The notes below the pieces were generated by a model. It was not told where the DNA came from. It made no database searches and was given only the letters and a program-made list of their open reading frames with translations. Position numbers and translations under genes: made by a program. Positions 33,673-42,847 of a stretch of 64,000 nucleotides of DNA are shown here, in pieces (positions within the stretch are counted from its first letter, which is position 1; every line of letters begins with the position of its first letter). Origin of the DNA: Sulfuricurvum sp. Lineage in GTDB: Bacteria > Campylobacterota > Campylobacteria > Campylobacterales > Sulfurimonadaceae. The stretch is taken from contig NZ_JALNYS010000008.1 of the NCBI RefSeq assembly GCF_023229695.1, forward strand, positions 1-64,000, in the 5' to 3' direction.

Positions 33673-35097
33673 TTACTTTGAAACGATCTCTTCATTATCA
33701 TGCAATGCGTATATGGCTTCAAAACGCTCATGGTTCCGGATTAAAAAACGGACCAGTTGCGGATCGAAAGATTTACCGCTTTCGGCATCAAAATAGGCCA
33801 TGACTTTTTCGATCGGCCATCTCTCTTTGTAGACGCGTTTGGTTCGTAAGGCATCAAATACATCGGCAACGGCAACAATGCGTCCGAAAATATGGATTTC
33901 TTCCCCTTTCAAGCCGTTCGGATATCCAAAACCGTCCCACCGTTCATGGTGTTGATAGGCGATGGTCGCGGCAGCTTGCAAGGCGTGGTGTTCGGAGTGT
34001 CTTAAAATATCGTGTCCGATCGTCGTATGCATCTGCATGATGGCATGTTCCTCTTCGCTCAGGCGGCCGGGTTTTAACAGTATCGAATCGGGTATTCCGA
34101 TTTTTCCGATATCGTGCAGCGGCGCAGCCGTCGCCAGTAATTCTATATTTTTCTCTTCCAATCCGATGAGCTCTCCGAGTAAACGGCTGTACTCCACAAC
34201 GCGCCGCGTATGGTTTCGCGTTTCACTGGAACGCTTCTCTTCGGCTTCGCCCATCGCAAAAAGGGTCTCTTTCATCGTCGCGTCGATTTCGCTGTTCAAC
34301 GAGTTGAACTTCATCAATGTCTGTTCGATCCGTGATTCCCGTTCATTCAGCTCTTCCCCGAATTTTAGAAATTCATAGGCAACGGCTGCAAACTCCTTGG
34401 TTTCGAACATATCGGGATTTCGAACGTCGGTCCGATAGAAGACCGATTTAGCAAAAGTAATCAATTCAAGCAGCGGATTGCGGACAAATTTTTCAATAAT
34501 ATGAGAGGTACTGAGGAGCATCGCAATCGTAAAAACCGAGATGATTCCGGAAATAATCAGTAGATACAGGAGCGCCCAATTTCGGTACTCGGTTACGTCC
34601 ATTTCCATATCGACCGCACCCAGTACCGTATTTTCGGCTACATGGTGGCATTGCAGACAATTCAAATGCCCTTTTGAGGTAGCGATATAAGGAATTACGG
34701 CACGTATGGTCGCTTTTTTACCCCATTCGGAGATTGTAAAATGGGGCTTTTTTAACGACATGATATTTAACAAAGTCCGGTCCGCACCCCTTTCGACGGT
34801 GAGGCCGTTTCCAAATTGTTTACGTACTTCATCGGAGCGGATAATGTAGATCGATTTTATGTGGGAACCGTTGGCGATCTCCTGAAGAAAATAGCCCCGT
34901 TTCTCCATTATCCCTTCTTTCATATGGGCAGTCAATCCCGCCTTGACGATATTGGCGATTGAGACAATATGCTCTTGCATACTGAGTAAAATAAGAGAAC
35001 GGAAGTTGAAGCCGATCACAATAATGGTGATCACCATAAATCCCAGTAAAAGCGGCAGTAAACTTCTGAGGGTTAATTGGGTAATATTTTTTTTCAT
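33673..35097 (-). CDS. Membrane HD-GYP phosphodiesterase with periplasmic CxxCH motif
   Basis: 474 residues. There is an N-terminal membrane segment, then a periplasmic region of about 130 residues holding LNCLQCHHVAEN, a c-type haem attachment motif, a second membrane segment (LLYLLIISGIISVFTIAMLL), and a HAMP-like linker. The HD-GYP domain follows: HDIGKIGIPDSILLKPGRLSEEE, HHERWDGFGYPNGLKG and ADVFDALRTKRVYK. All HD-GYP hallmarks are present, so it should hydrolyse c-di-GMP. The haem motif suggests redox or gas sensing. ATG at 35097 is preferred over the TTG six bases earlier. Confidence 0.88.
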   Translation of the reverse strand: MKKNITQLTLRSLLPLLLGFMVITIIVIGFNFRSLILLSMQEHIVSIANIVKAGLTAHMKEGIMEKRGYFLQEIANGSHIKSIYIIRSDEVRKQFGNGLTVERGADRTLLNIMSLKKPHFTISEWGKKATIRAVIPYIATSKGHLNCLQCHHVAENTVLGAVDMEMDVTEYRNWALLYLLIISGIISVFTIAMLLSTSHIIEKFVRNPLLELITFAKSVFYRTDVRNPDMFETKEFAAVAYEFLKFGEELNERESRIEQTLMKFNSLNSEIDATMKETLFAMGEAEEKRSSETRNHTRRVVEYSRLLGELIGLEEKNIELLATAAPLHDIGKIGIPDSILLKPGRLSEEEHAIMQMHTTIGHDILRHSEHHALQAAATIAYQHHERWDGFGYPNGLKGEEIHIFGRIVAVADVFDALRTKRVYKERWPIEKVMAYFDAESGKSFDPQLVRFLIRNHERFEAIYALHDNEEIVSK

Positions 35098-35233
35098 TTG
35101 CAAACACTTGTTTATTATTATAATATATTAAACACAGTAAAATTATGTTTAATTGACTGCTGCGGATAGTAAAAATAGTTCAAAATGTTCCATTTCTTCA
35201 TAGGAAAGGGGCAAAAAGCTTTTGTTACAAGTA

Positions 35234-36028
35234 TTAGGATAATCTATTCATCGTTTGTTGAAGGACACTCTCGAATGCTTCCCCCACAGTGTAATCATAA
35301 TGGCCTAAAACAAAATTGAAACAAATAATCTCTTGACGCGCTGTCTTGAATTTATGGTTGCGAAGGGCCTCTTGAAACTCCTGAAGTTTTTTGCCGACGG
35401 AAGCGATGTGTGCGGTATTGATAAAGAGGATAAATACCGCACCGGAAAACCGGATCACTTCCGAATGCTTGGTTCCGGCAATTTTTTTTAGATGGAGGGC
35501 AAGGTATTTCAAAACGTTATCTCCGACACTATAGCCGTATCGGTTGTTCAACGCTTTGAACTCCTCCACATTTAATAGATACATTGTCCCATTGGTTTTA
35601 AAGCTCTTGGAGTCGTGAAGTTTTTTGGATAAGAGGTAACGGCGATTGAAAAGGGTGGTTAACTCATCGGTAAAAATCTCTTTCTCTAGCTTTTGTATCC
35701 GTTGCTGATAGTTCTCAAGCTCTTTATAGGCTAATTCGATCCCTTGGGTATTGTTCCCTTTGATTGCCGTGAGGATCGTATCGGTACTCTCTTTGACACC
35801 GGTGATAATCTTAGAGCTTTCCTGTGCCTCTTTCGTTGAATCGCAGTAAAGAGTGATTTTTTTACAGATTAATTTCTGCAGTTCCGTATCACTGAGGGTG
35901 TCGCTTTGATTGAGAAGTATCTGTGCGTACAGGTCTATCAGATCATTGAGTGAAATGGCGTTTTCTGTTGTCCCCCCCTCCTGTAACGCTTTTATGATAG
36001 ATGCATTCTCTACGGTTAAAAAATTCAA
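35234..36028 (-). CDS. Degenerate GGDEF-domain protein
   Basis: 264 residues. The C-terminal 160 form a GGDEF domain: FTDELTTLFNRRYLLSKKL, then LLNVEEFKALNNRYGYSVGDNVL. The catalytic GGDEF is replaced by RFSGAVFILF, so no diguanylate cyclase activity is expected. The N-terminal 110 residues are helical with no known domain. There is no membrane segment. It may be a c-di-GMP or protein-binding regulator. It lies between the HD-GYP gene and a Y-family polymerase transcribed away from it. Confidence 0.82.
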   Translation of the reverse strand: MNFLTVENASIIKALQEGGTTENAISLNDLIDLYAQILLNQSDTLSDTELQKLICKKITLYCDSTKEAQESSKIITGVKESTDTILTAIKGNNTQGIELAYKELENYQQRIQKLEKEIFTDELTTLFNRRYLLSKKLHDSKSFKTNGTMYLLNVEEFKALNNRYGYSVGDNVLKYLALHLKKIAGTKHSEVIRFSGAVFILFINTAHIASVGKKLQEFQEALRNHKFKTARQEIICFNFVLGHYDYTVGEAFESVLQQTMNRLS

Positions 36029-36225
36029 AGCTTCTCCCCATTCTCTCAGTCTACGGTCATTTTATCTAAAATTTCTACCCGTCTCTCTTGAAGAATTATA
36101 TCATCTCGACGGTATGAAGCCCATTAATCGTGAGCCGGAGAGGGCAAATGTGGCTTTCTGTCATATTGCAGCGGTGAATTTTCACATTGCTCTATACTTC
36201 CTTATTTACGAAGGAGATGCAAAGA

Positions 36226-37512
36226 ATGATTATACATCTGGATTTGGATTGTTATTTTGTCTCCGCAGAACGGACACGTACCCCTTTTTTGAAAGGGAAA
36301 CCGGTAGTCGTGTGTAAAAGCGGTGATCGTGCAATTTTTTCGTCCGACGATCAAAAAAGGGTTATGACCGAACGTGTCGGGGCATTTAACGGACTCTTCC
36401 AGCATGAAAGAGCGTGGAACGGCTTTGAGCGTTTCGGATGGAAAAAAGAGTTTATGGACGAACAGGGACGAATCCATGGGATTGTGATCGCCAAAAGCTA
36501 TGAGTGCAAACCCTACGGCATCAAAACGGGGACGATGTTGTCGGACGCCTTGAAAATGTGTCCGAATCTGTGTGTGGTACCGGGTGATCATCTGTTTTAT
36601 CAGCTTCTGTCGGGGCGTCTTCGGGAATTCCTTCAAACCAAAATTCCCATCTTGGAGCAATACAGCATTGATGAATTTTGGGGTGATCTAAACGGCTGGA
36701 TCGACGACGATGAGACCTATCCGTTTATCCGTTCCCTCCAAAAAGAGATATTGGAAACATTTGATCTCCCTTTGTCGATCGGTGCATCTACCTCTAAATG
36801 GATTGCCAAACTCGCGACCGATTTTAATAAACCCTATGGCATTACCCTTGTCCCCGCAGAGGAGATTCTCCCCTTCGTATCGCCCCTGCCGATTCACGAT
36901 TTTCCCGGAATCGGGAAGGTCCTTGCCCGGCGTCTTGAGGGGTACAGGATCAAAACGTTGGGGGACGTTGTCCGTTCCAGAGATCTGCTGCACAGCTGGG
37001 GAAGAGTAGGAGAGGAACTTCTTCGTAAAATAACAGGGACAGACAAGGAAGCGGTCAATCCCCATCATGATCGGCAATCCATCGGTATATCACGTAATTT
37101 TCATCTGATCAGGGAGCGTGAAGAGATAAAAAGACGGATGATTATCCTTTCACGCCATCTTTCTTACACGATTATGAAGCTCTCCGTGATGCCCACAACC
37201 TATTTTTTAAAAATACGTTATGAGGGGGGTGTCAAATCTTCGGTTTCCCGAACGGTGGATCGCCCTTTCAGCGAGACACTGCTACGAGAAGTGGTGATGG
37301 ATATGCTGGGTACGATCGATACTCTTCCTTCGTATGGAATCCATCATATAGCGCTCTCGGCATCCAACTTCGTATCGCTCTCCAAGCCAAAAACATTTTC
37401 GCTGCTGGAAGCAAATGTGGACGCAAAATCGCGAAAACTTTCCGATTCGCTGACCCGATTACGGGATAAATACGGGGTTGATATTTTGCGATGCGCGGTT
37501 GAAAAGGGGTAG
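36226..37512 (+). CDS. Y-family DNA polymerase (DinB/UmuC-like)
   Basis: 428 residues. The palm motif is MIIHLDLDCYFVSAER and the second acidic motif is YSIDEFWGDLNGW; helix-hairpin-helix is in FPGIGKVLARRLEGY, followed by a little-finger domain. ATG at 36226 is chosen because AAGGAG lies 9-10 bases before it and the protein then starts at the conserved palm strand. An insertion of about 45 residues (roughly 30-80) separates the first strand from GIVIAKSYECKPYGIKTG. It would perform translesion synthesis. No LexA-like box was recognised. Confidence 0.87.
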   Translation: MIIHLDLDCYFVSAERTRTPFLKGKPVVVCKSGDRAIFSSDDQKRVMTERVGAFNGLFQHERAWNGFERFGWKKEFMDEQGRIHGIVIAKSYECKPYGIKTGTMLSDALKMCPNLCVVPGDHLFYQLLSGRLREFLQTKIPILEQYSIDEFWGDLNGWIDDDETYPFIRSLQKEILETFDLPLSIGASTSKWIAKLATDFNKPYGITLVPAEEILPFVSPLPIHDFPGIGKVLARRLEGYRIKTLGDVVRSRDLLHSWGRVGEELLRKITGTDKEAVNPHHDRQSIGISRNFHLIREREEIKRRMIILSRHLSYTIMKLSVMPTTYFLKIRYEGGVKSSVSRTVDRPFSETLLREVVMDMLGTIDTLPSYGIHHIALSASNFVSLSKPKTFSLLEANVDAKSRKLSDSLTRLRDKYGVDILRCAVEKG

Positions 37513-37518
37513 TCATGG

Positions 37519-37524
37519 TATAAT
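37519..37524 (+). promoter_or_regulatory. -10 box upstream of the 133-residue secreted protein
   Basis: TATAAT at 37519-37524, directly after the polymerase stop, with AGGGAG just ahead of the ATG at 37545. A -35 is not clear. Confidence 0.45.
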
Positions 37525-37544
37525 CGGAAAAAAAAGGGAGATAA

Positions 37545-37946
37545 ATGAGACGATGGGGTATCGGAATCATTTTTACTTTTATGTCGGTAGCCGGGGCCGA
37601 AGAACTCTCGACACTGGACTCAATTCGCTCTAAACTTTTAACGTCAGCCGTATCGCTTTATTTCAATACCCAAGGGTACGGAACCGTTGAAAACGTTACG
37701 ATTGACACGGCGAAAAGGACGATTAATTTTAATCTGTTTCCACAGGGGGAGACCCAAAAACTTTCCGTCGCTATCGGCCATTATCAAACGGCGACCGTCG
37801 AAAAAAAAGAGTATCTCGTTTTGCAAAAAGTTGAAACCAACCGTATCTGGCTCAACCGTATCTTTGCCGATCATATGAAAGAGGGGATTAAAATACCGCT
37901 TGGTACGGCAGTCAAAGGGGCGGGGAGCCTTTTGCTGAATCTCTAG
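37545..37946 (+). CDS. Putative exported protein, unknown function
   Basis: 133 residues with a short signal peptide (GIGIIFTFMSVAGAEE) and a mature domain rich in alternating hydrophobic residues (VENVTIDTAKRTINFNLFPQGETQKLSVAIGHYQT), suggesting beta structure in the periplasm. No family recognised. It is transcribed from its own promoter and is convergent with a lipoprotein gene, separated by a GC-rich palindrome. Confidence 0.65.
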   Translation: MRRWGIGIIFTFMSVAGAEELSTLDSIRSKLLTSAVSLYFNTQGYGTVENVTIDTAKRTINFNLFPQGETQKLSVAIGHYQTATVEKKEYLVLQKVETNRIWLNRIFADHMKEGIKIPLGTAVKGAGSLLLNL

Positions 37947-37987
37947 ATGAGGGTGCTTTCATCTCTTTAGGAGACGGCAGCAGAGCA

Positions 37988-38007
37988 CCCCCTCTTGGAA
38001 GAGGGGG
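37988..38007. terminator. GC-rich palindrome between convergent genes
   Basis: CCCCCTCTT/AAGAGGGGG with a tiny loop lies between two convergent stops. No long T-run follows on either side, so termination strength is uncertain. Confidence 0.45.
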
Positions 38008-38021
38008 AGATGCAGCAAAAA

Positions 38022-38816
38022 TTAGCGGGGAAGATCGATTTGGATTGCCAATTCGGTAAAGGTACGTGCTTTTGAAATATTTCGCTGATAGGTATCGGCA
38101 CTGTTTTCCAACGCAACGATTTTTTGGTTGAGGAGTGCGAGACGCCCGTTCAAGGTATCGTGACTGGTTGTAAGCTGTACTTTGTCGTTTGCCTCTTGCG
38201 TTATCCCTACGAGTGATTTTGCCTGATTGAAATATCCGCTCGTCGTCTCCATCGCATTGCTGATGGTTTGTGCTGTTGCCGCAATGAGAGCGGTGGATGC
38301 GGATATTTTCTGCAACGCTGTATGGAGTTCGCGTGCATCTTTCATCAACGTTGTGTCGGCAAAAAGGGCAAGTTTGTTCAACTCTGCCGGAGTAGCGGTT
38401 GCACCGTTGAGTTTCTCAAACGCTGAAAGAAACGCCGCGTTGCTTTTTTTGTACCGATCGAGGGCTACGGCAGCGCTGTTCAAATGCAAAACGGTTCCCG
38501 ATACAAGTTTTGTCACGTTGGAAACTTCTCCTGCATAGGGGATCGGCAAAAAACGGACAACGTTGGTCAAATACACACTCGATTTAATAATATTGGCATA
38601 ATCGTTGACACTCCCTTTCGTTGCAACGATAAATGTGTTAAAATCATCCACATTACGGCTATCGGCACGCAAAAGCTGTGCAACGTGAGAGAGCTCCTCA
38701 TAACTGTAGCTGTTGAGTTGGGCAGCGCTTAGACAATGCCCCTCCGCTTGGGGAGTCGGTTTGGGAGCACATCCCGTAATGAAAATTAAGGCGATAAGAA
38801 GAAGGGTCTGATACAC
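38022..38816 (-). CDS. Lipoprotein with helical mature region, unknown function
   Basis: 264 residues. The signal is LLLIALIFITGCAPKPTP, with a lipobox cysteine. The mature part is strongly helical (repeated Asn/Ala/Leu-rich heptad-like stretches, for example LNGRLALLNQKIVALENSADTYQRN), likely coiled coil. No catalytic motif. It could be an envelope structural or pump-accessory protein, but no family was recognised. Confidence 0.65.
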   Translation of the reverse strand: MYQTLLLIALIFITGCAPKPTPQAEGHCLSAAQLNSYSYEELSHVAQLLRADSRNVDDFNTFIVATKGSVNDYANIIKSSVYLTNVVRFLPIPYAGEVSNVTKLVSGTVLHLNSAAVALDRYKKSNAAFLSAFEKLNGATATPAELNKLALFADTTLMKDARELHTALQKISASTALIAATAQTISNAMETTSGYFNQAKSLVGITQEANDKVQLTTSHDTLNGRLALLNQKIVALENSADTYQRNISKARTFTELAIQIDLPR

Positions 38817-38968
38817 AAAAAGGCCTTTTTAATTTAAAGTATAGCACATATTGGGGTGCATAAGGTTTTACGGTAGGTCAAAAAGCCGTAAAATGGTTAT
38901 GGATGGTACAAAAAGAGGGTGCGGACCATTGTCGAATTAGAGTATTTACAAAAAGAAAAAGGGATAAA

Positions 38969-39569
38969 ATGAGTGACCATTTTAATAAAGCCGCCGAAGA
39001 ATGGGACAAAGGGGAGATGCGTCAAAACATCACAGGCGGTTTTTCAGACCATTGTGAGTCGTATCGCATTGTTAAATTCAATGAATATTCTCGATTTTGG
39101 TACGGGGACGGGGCTCCTTGCCTTTAAAATTGCCCCAATGGTACGACACGTCACCGGAATCGATTTATCTGCCAATATGCTAAAGCAGATCGAGGATAAA
39201 AACACCCCGGAACTGTTTGTTGAACCACTGTTGCACGATATGCTTGAACACCCTCTTGAGAGGAGGTTTAACGGCATCGTCAGCTCGATGGCCATGCATC
39301 ACGTTGAGAATACCCGGAAGCTTTTTGAGACATTTTATGCCCATTTAAAATCGGACGGATTTATGGCGATTGCGGATCTGGAAAAAGAGGACGGGACATT
39401 TCATTCGCACGGCAATGAGGGGGTCCATTATTTCGGATTTGAAAGAGAACCGTTGCGTCAGATAATGAAAGATGCAGGATTTGAAAACATACGCTTTCAT
39501 ACCGCCTGCGTTGTGAAAAAAGGGGAAAAAGAGTATCCGATTTTTTTGGTAACGGCGACAAAAGGGTAA
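38969..39569 (+). pseudogene. SAM-dependent methyltransferase, frameshifted after residue about 19
   Basis: From ATG at 38969 (AAAAAGGG upstream) the frame reads MSDHFNKAAEEWDKGEMRQ, a typical class I methyltransferase start, then shifts. The second frame continues SQAVFQTIVSRIALLNSMN and ILDFGTGTGLLAFKIAP (motif I), VTGIDLSANML (motif II) and SSMAMHHVEN (motif IV). Removing one A from the A4 run at 39024-39027 joins them as MRQTSQAVFQ. The rest is intact to 39569. Substrate unknown. Confidence 0.8.
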
Positions 39570-39719
39570 TGGACGTTTAGAGATTAAAACCTTACTTTAT
39601 TAACTAGGGGTACTCTCGTCATTCCGTGCTACGACACAAAATCCAATGCAAAAAATGGATCCCGTATCAAGTACAAGATGACAAAATGCATATGTACAGT
39701 TAAAGATAGACGGTATAAT

Positions 39720-39817
39720 CTCCCGCATTTGACAGATGCGGGAAGCTTCAGGGGGGTGCAGGGGACAAATTGTCCCCGCCACTTTCCGGGCTTTGCCGGG
39801 AAAGTGCATAACATCAG
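39720..39817 (+). repeat. MITE-like family 1, copy B1 (tandem)
   Basis: Three hairpins: CCCGCAT/ATGCGGG, GGGGACA/TGTCCCC and CACTTTCC/GGGAAAGTG-type, with AAGCTTCAG between the first two. It ends TGCATAACATCAG. The left inverted terminus seen in copy C is missing. A TATAAT precedes it at 39714. Confidence 0.75.
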
Positions 39818-39827
39818 ATCGCTTATC

Positions 39828-39926
39828 TCTCCCGCATCCGAAAGATGCGGGAAGCTTCAGGGGGGTGCAGGGGAAAAATTGTCCCCGCCACTTTCCGGGC
39901 CTTGCCCGAAAAGTGCATAACATCAG
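39828..39926 (+). repeat. MITE-like family 1, copy B2 (tandem)
   Basis: A second unit ten bases after B1, about 90 percent alike by eye, with the same three stems. It ends CATAACATCAG and is followed at once by TGTATAAT (39927-39934), which can serve as the hemF -10. Together B1 and B2 fill most of the 39570-39960 intergenic stretch. A weak imperfect palindrome (39616-39680) is all else seen there. Confidence 0.75.
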
Positions 39927-39960
39927 TGTATAATTCGTCAAAATTAAAAAAGTGATAATT

Positions 39961-41001
39961 ATGATGAAACGAATAGCAGCGCGATCTTTGCATGCGCTAA
40001 AGGCAGCCGAGATGATCGAAGGGTTGCAGGCTTTTTTTGTCCGAAATCTGGACGATATCAGCGAAACGCTTGGAAATCGGCAAAAATTTCAACCCGTTGA
40101 ATGGTTCCGTGATGAGGGGTCTCATGGCGGCGGTATTCGATACATTGCGACCGATACGACCCTTTTTAACCGTGCTTCGGTCAATTATTCCCAAGTTCAT
40201 TATGATGATGATACGATGAAAAAACTCTCTTCAGCGACGGCCGTCTCGACCATTATTCATCCGCTTAACCCCCTCGTCCCTTCGATGCATATGCACATCA
40301 GCTGGACTGAAATGCGAGATGGCAAAGGGTACTGGCGGATCATGGCCGACCTAAACCCCAGCAATTTCGATGTTTCCGATAAAGAGCGGTTTACTAAAGC
40401 GCTTCGTGAAGCGGCAGCGGAACACTATGAGCAGGGGAGCGCCGAAGGGGATCGTTATTTCTTCATCCCCGCATTGGGGCGCCATCGGGGAGTTTCCCAT
40501 TTTTACCTTGAAAATTACAACAGCGGCGATAATGACGGCGATATGAAGTTTGCCCGATCATTCGGTGAAGCGGTGATCCGAATCTACATCGATATTATCC
40601 GTGAAGCGATAGCCTCCCGCTCAGTGATCAGCGAGCGGGATCGTCAGCAGCAATTGGAATATCATACCCTCTATCTTTTACAGGTCCTGACACTTGATCG
40701 CGGGACGACATCGGGATTACTGATTCATAATCAGAACGATATCGGAATTTTAGGTTCAATCCCTTCTCATGTCGATAAAGAACTTCTCCAATCGTGGGTC
40801 GGAAAACTCCATACCGTTCAGAACCATCTTCTTCAGAGTATTATTGAGGTCTTGCCGGAGGGTAAAGCGGTCCTTGTAGATGATACGGTTAAAAGGGCTT
40901 TGGCCAAGAAGGTTCGGGACCATTACCGATCCCATCCCGAAGCGCTTGCGTTGCAGGCGAGCAGCAGCCATATTCCACCGACCGTGAACAATCACCGCTA
41001 A
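39961..41001 (+). CDS. hemF: Oxygen-dependent coproporphyrinogen III oxidase
   Basis: Oxidative decarboxylation of coproporphyrinogen III to protoporphyrinogen IX in haem synthesis, using O2. Family motifs are visible: GGGIRYIATDTTLFNRASVNYSQ, PSMHMHISWTEMRDGKGYWRIMADLNP, RHRGVSHFYLENYNSGD and the C-terminal QWxxxHxP-like region replaced by DRGTTSGLLIHNQND. 347 residues from ATG 39961; GTG at 39952 is an alternative. An aerobic enzyme fits a microaerobic organism. The -10 box abuts repeat copy B2. Confidence 0.9.
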   Translation: MMKRIAARSLHALKAAEMIEGLQAFFVRNLDDISETLGNRQKFQPVEWFRDEGSHGGGIRYIATDTTLFNRASVNYSQVHYDDDTMKKLSSATAVSTIIHPLNPLVPSMHMHISWTEMRDGKGYWRIMADLNPSNFDVSDKERFTKALREAAAEHYEQGSAEGDRYFFIPALGRHRGVSHFYLENYNSGDNDGDMKFARSFGEAVIRIYIDIIREAIASRSVISERDRQQQLEYHTLYLLQVLTLDRGTTSGLLIHNQNDIGILGSIPSHVDKELLQSWVGKLHTVQNHLLQSIIEVLPEGKAVLVDDTVKRALAKKVRDHYRSHPEALALQASSSHIPPTVNNHR

Positions 41002-41014
41002 GCTGATCAAAAAG

Positions 41015-41042
41015 CTCTCCTCTAAAAGGAGAGGATTTTTTT
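41015..41042. terminator. Rho-independent terminator of hemF
   Basis: CTCTCCT, loop CTAAA, AGGAGAG, then GATTTTTTT. It lies 14 bases after the hemF stop and just before the convergent radical SAM gene ends at 41060. Confidence 0.8.
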
Positions 41043-41059
41043 GTTTGCTTTTTCGATGT

Positions 41060-41989
41060 TTAGCAACCGTGACAGTGGGTCGAATGAAGGATATCGGGGC
41101 AGGAGGTACCTATATAGATATGTTCCAATCCGCTCTCTTTGCCGATATCAAAAGCTCTTTGGAGTTTTTCCGTGGAGGTCGGCGGAAGATCGTTCATTTT
41201 ATACATGGGACGAAACGGAATAATGTGCCACGGTATAGCGGTATCCAGACGAGCCAAAAAATCTGAAATTGCGCGAATCTCTTCATCCGCATCATTATGT
41301 CCCGGGATCAACGGAGTAGTCAACTCTATCCAGATCCCTTTATTATGCGCATATTGAATCGTATCAAGGACGGGCTGGAGGGATCCGCCGCAGATATTGC
41401 GGTAAAACGAATCGCTGTAGGCTTTCAGATCAATGACCATGGCATCGATCAAAGGGGTAATCGTATCAATCGCTTTTTTGGTCTCATATCCGCTTGTGAC
41501 ATAAATATTTTTCAGCCCCGCTTCACGGGCCAGCTTGGCGGTATCAAAACAGTATTCCAGATAGGTCGACGGTTCATTATACGTGTAGGCGATCACTTCA
41601 CAATCGTATTTTAAAGCGAGATCGACAATTTGCTGCGGAGAAAGGGCCCGTCCGTCAATTGTATGATTATTTTCTTTCGGGTACTGCGAAAGATCATGAT
41701 TTTCGCAAAAACTGCACGATAAATTGCATCCGATTGTTCCGATTGAGAGTACCCGTGATTCGGGCATAAAATGGAACAACCGCTGTTTCTCGATGGTATC
41801 GATATTGACTGCGGCGGCAAGACCGTAGGTTAAGAGTGTCAGCTCTCCATTTTCAACTTGTCGAATAGCACACAGGCCGTATTCACCCTCTTTAAGGGTG
41901 CAGGCTTGGCTGCACGCCTCACATAAGATTCTACCGTCACCGAGTTTTTGTGAAAGCCATGCTGTTGCAGCCATTAGAAACTCCTTCAT
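41060..41989 (-). CDS. amrS: AmmeMemoRadiSam-system radical SAM enzyme (AmrS)
   Basis: 309 residues. Radical SAM CxxxCxxC is IGTIGCNLSCSFCENHDLSQYP. N-terminal cysteines CEACSQACTLKEGEYGLCAIR and the C-terminal WHIIPFRPMYKMNDLPPTS are typical of AmmeMemoRadiSam enzymes. The family usually pairs with Memo-like and AMMECR1 genes; neither is adjacent. The reaction is not established. It is convergent with hemF. Confidence 0.88.
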   Translation of the reverse strand: MKEFLMAATAWLSQKLGDGRILCEACSQACTLKEGEYGLCAIRQVENGELTLLTYGLAAAVNIDTIEKQRLFHFMPESRVLSIGTIGCNLSCSFCENHDLSQYPKENNHTIDGRALSPQQIVDLALKYDCEVIAYTYNEPSTYLEYCFDTAKLAREAGLKNIYVTSGYETKKAIDTITPLIDAMVIDLKAYSDSFYRNICGGSLQPVLDTIQYAHNKGIWIELTTPLIPGHNDADEEIRAISDFLARLDTAIPWHIIPFRPMYKMNDLPPTSTEKLQRAFDIGKESGLEHIYIGTSCPDILHSTHCHGC

Positions 41990-42104
41990 CCGTCAAAAAA
42001 TAGAAAAATCTTTCTTCGGAATATTATAGCAACACAATATTACTATAAGGACTCAAAATAAATAAAATAAATTAGATCAAAAATTTTAATATAACGGAGG
42101 GGGT

Positions 42105-42698
42105 CTACTCCGGAAAGTTCTCTTTTAGCGTCCGATTAAGTGTATGAAGTGCATCGTCTATCTTGAAATCAGATTTATAGACATCATGAACGGAATAGCT
42201 TTTAAGGGGGTGGACTCCGCAAAATTGGAATGTTTTATGCAGTGCAATATTTGCTTGGTCGATACTCATCCCTTCAAAAAAACCGTTTAAGTTATTGAAT
42301 TCACTCGTCGGGCAATTATAGGTAAAGCTAAGCATGTATTTTTTTCCGTTCATCAGCCCGCCGCTTCCGTATTTTTTGGATTTGTCATCTCTGCTTCGGC
42401 CGTCATTGATAAAGGTAACGCTCCCGTTGCCGCCGGAAAAGACTTCATCCATATATTTTTTTGCCAACCACGGCAAACCCATCCAGTATACAGGCGATTG
42501 AACGAAAAAAAGGTCAGCCCATTTGAACTTTTCGAGCTCTTCGGCAACGTTATACCCCTCATCAACGACGGTTTCACGAATTTCGTATCCGCGAGCTTCG
42601 AAAAATATTTTTGCTTCATTCAGAAGAGTTTTTGTCAAATTGCCGTTGGCAAAACCTTCATATTTTTGGTGAAGGTTTAGGAGGAGGACATGTTTCAT
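42105..42698 (-). CDS. NAD(P)H-dependent flavin quinone reductase (MdaB family)
   Basis: 197 residues, flavodoxin-like fold. The FMN-binding region is VQSPVYWMGLPWLAKKYMDEVF, with YGSGGLMNGKKYMLSFTYNCP downstream. MdaB-type enzymes reduce quinones by two electrons and protect against oxidative stress, as in Helicobacter. It is monocistronic. The 420-base region upstream holds repeat copy C and the ilvB leader. Confidence 0.85.
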   Translation of the reverse strand: MKHVLLLNLHQKYEGFANGNLTKTLLNEAKIFFEARGYEIRETVVDEGYNVAEELEKFKWADLFFVQSPVYWMGLPWLAKKYMDEVFSGGNGSVTFINDGRSRDDKSKKYGSGGLMNGKKYMLSFTYNCPTSEFNNLNGFFEGMSIDQANIALHKTFQFCGVHPLKSYSVHDVYKSDFKIDDALHTLNRTLKENFPE

Positions 42699-42847
42699 GG
42701 TATTTTCCTGATATTTAATGTTGAATGGTGAGATTGTACAATGTTCCCCTTTTATTTGGTATTGAAGGGGGGGAGAGCGCGCCTATGTTTACAATTTAAC
42801 GTAATTTATAGCTTAATTCATTTATAATTTCATAATTTTTTTTAGTT

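Noticed and set aside
39720..39926. Two tandem near-identical units, considered as a minimal CRISPR array
   Set aside because: Units are about 100 bases of nested hairpins with matching copies elsewhere, and there are no unique spacers or cas genes.
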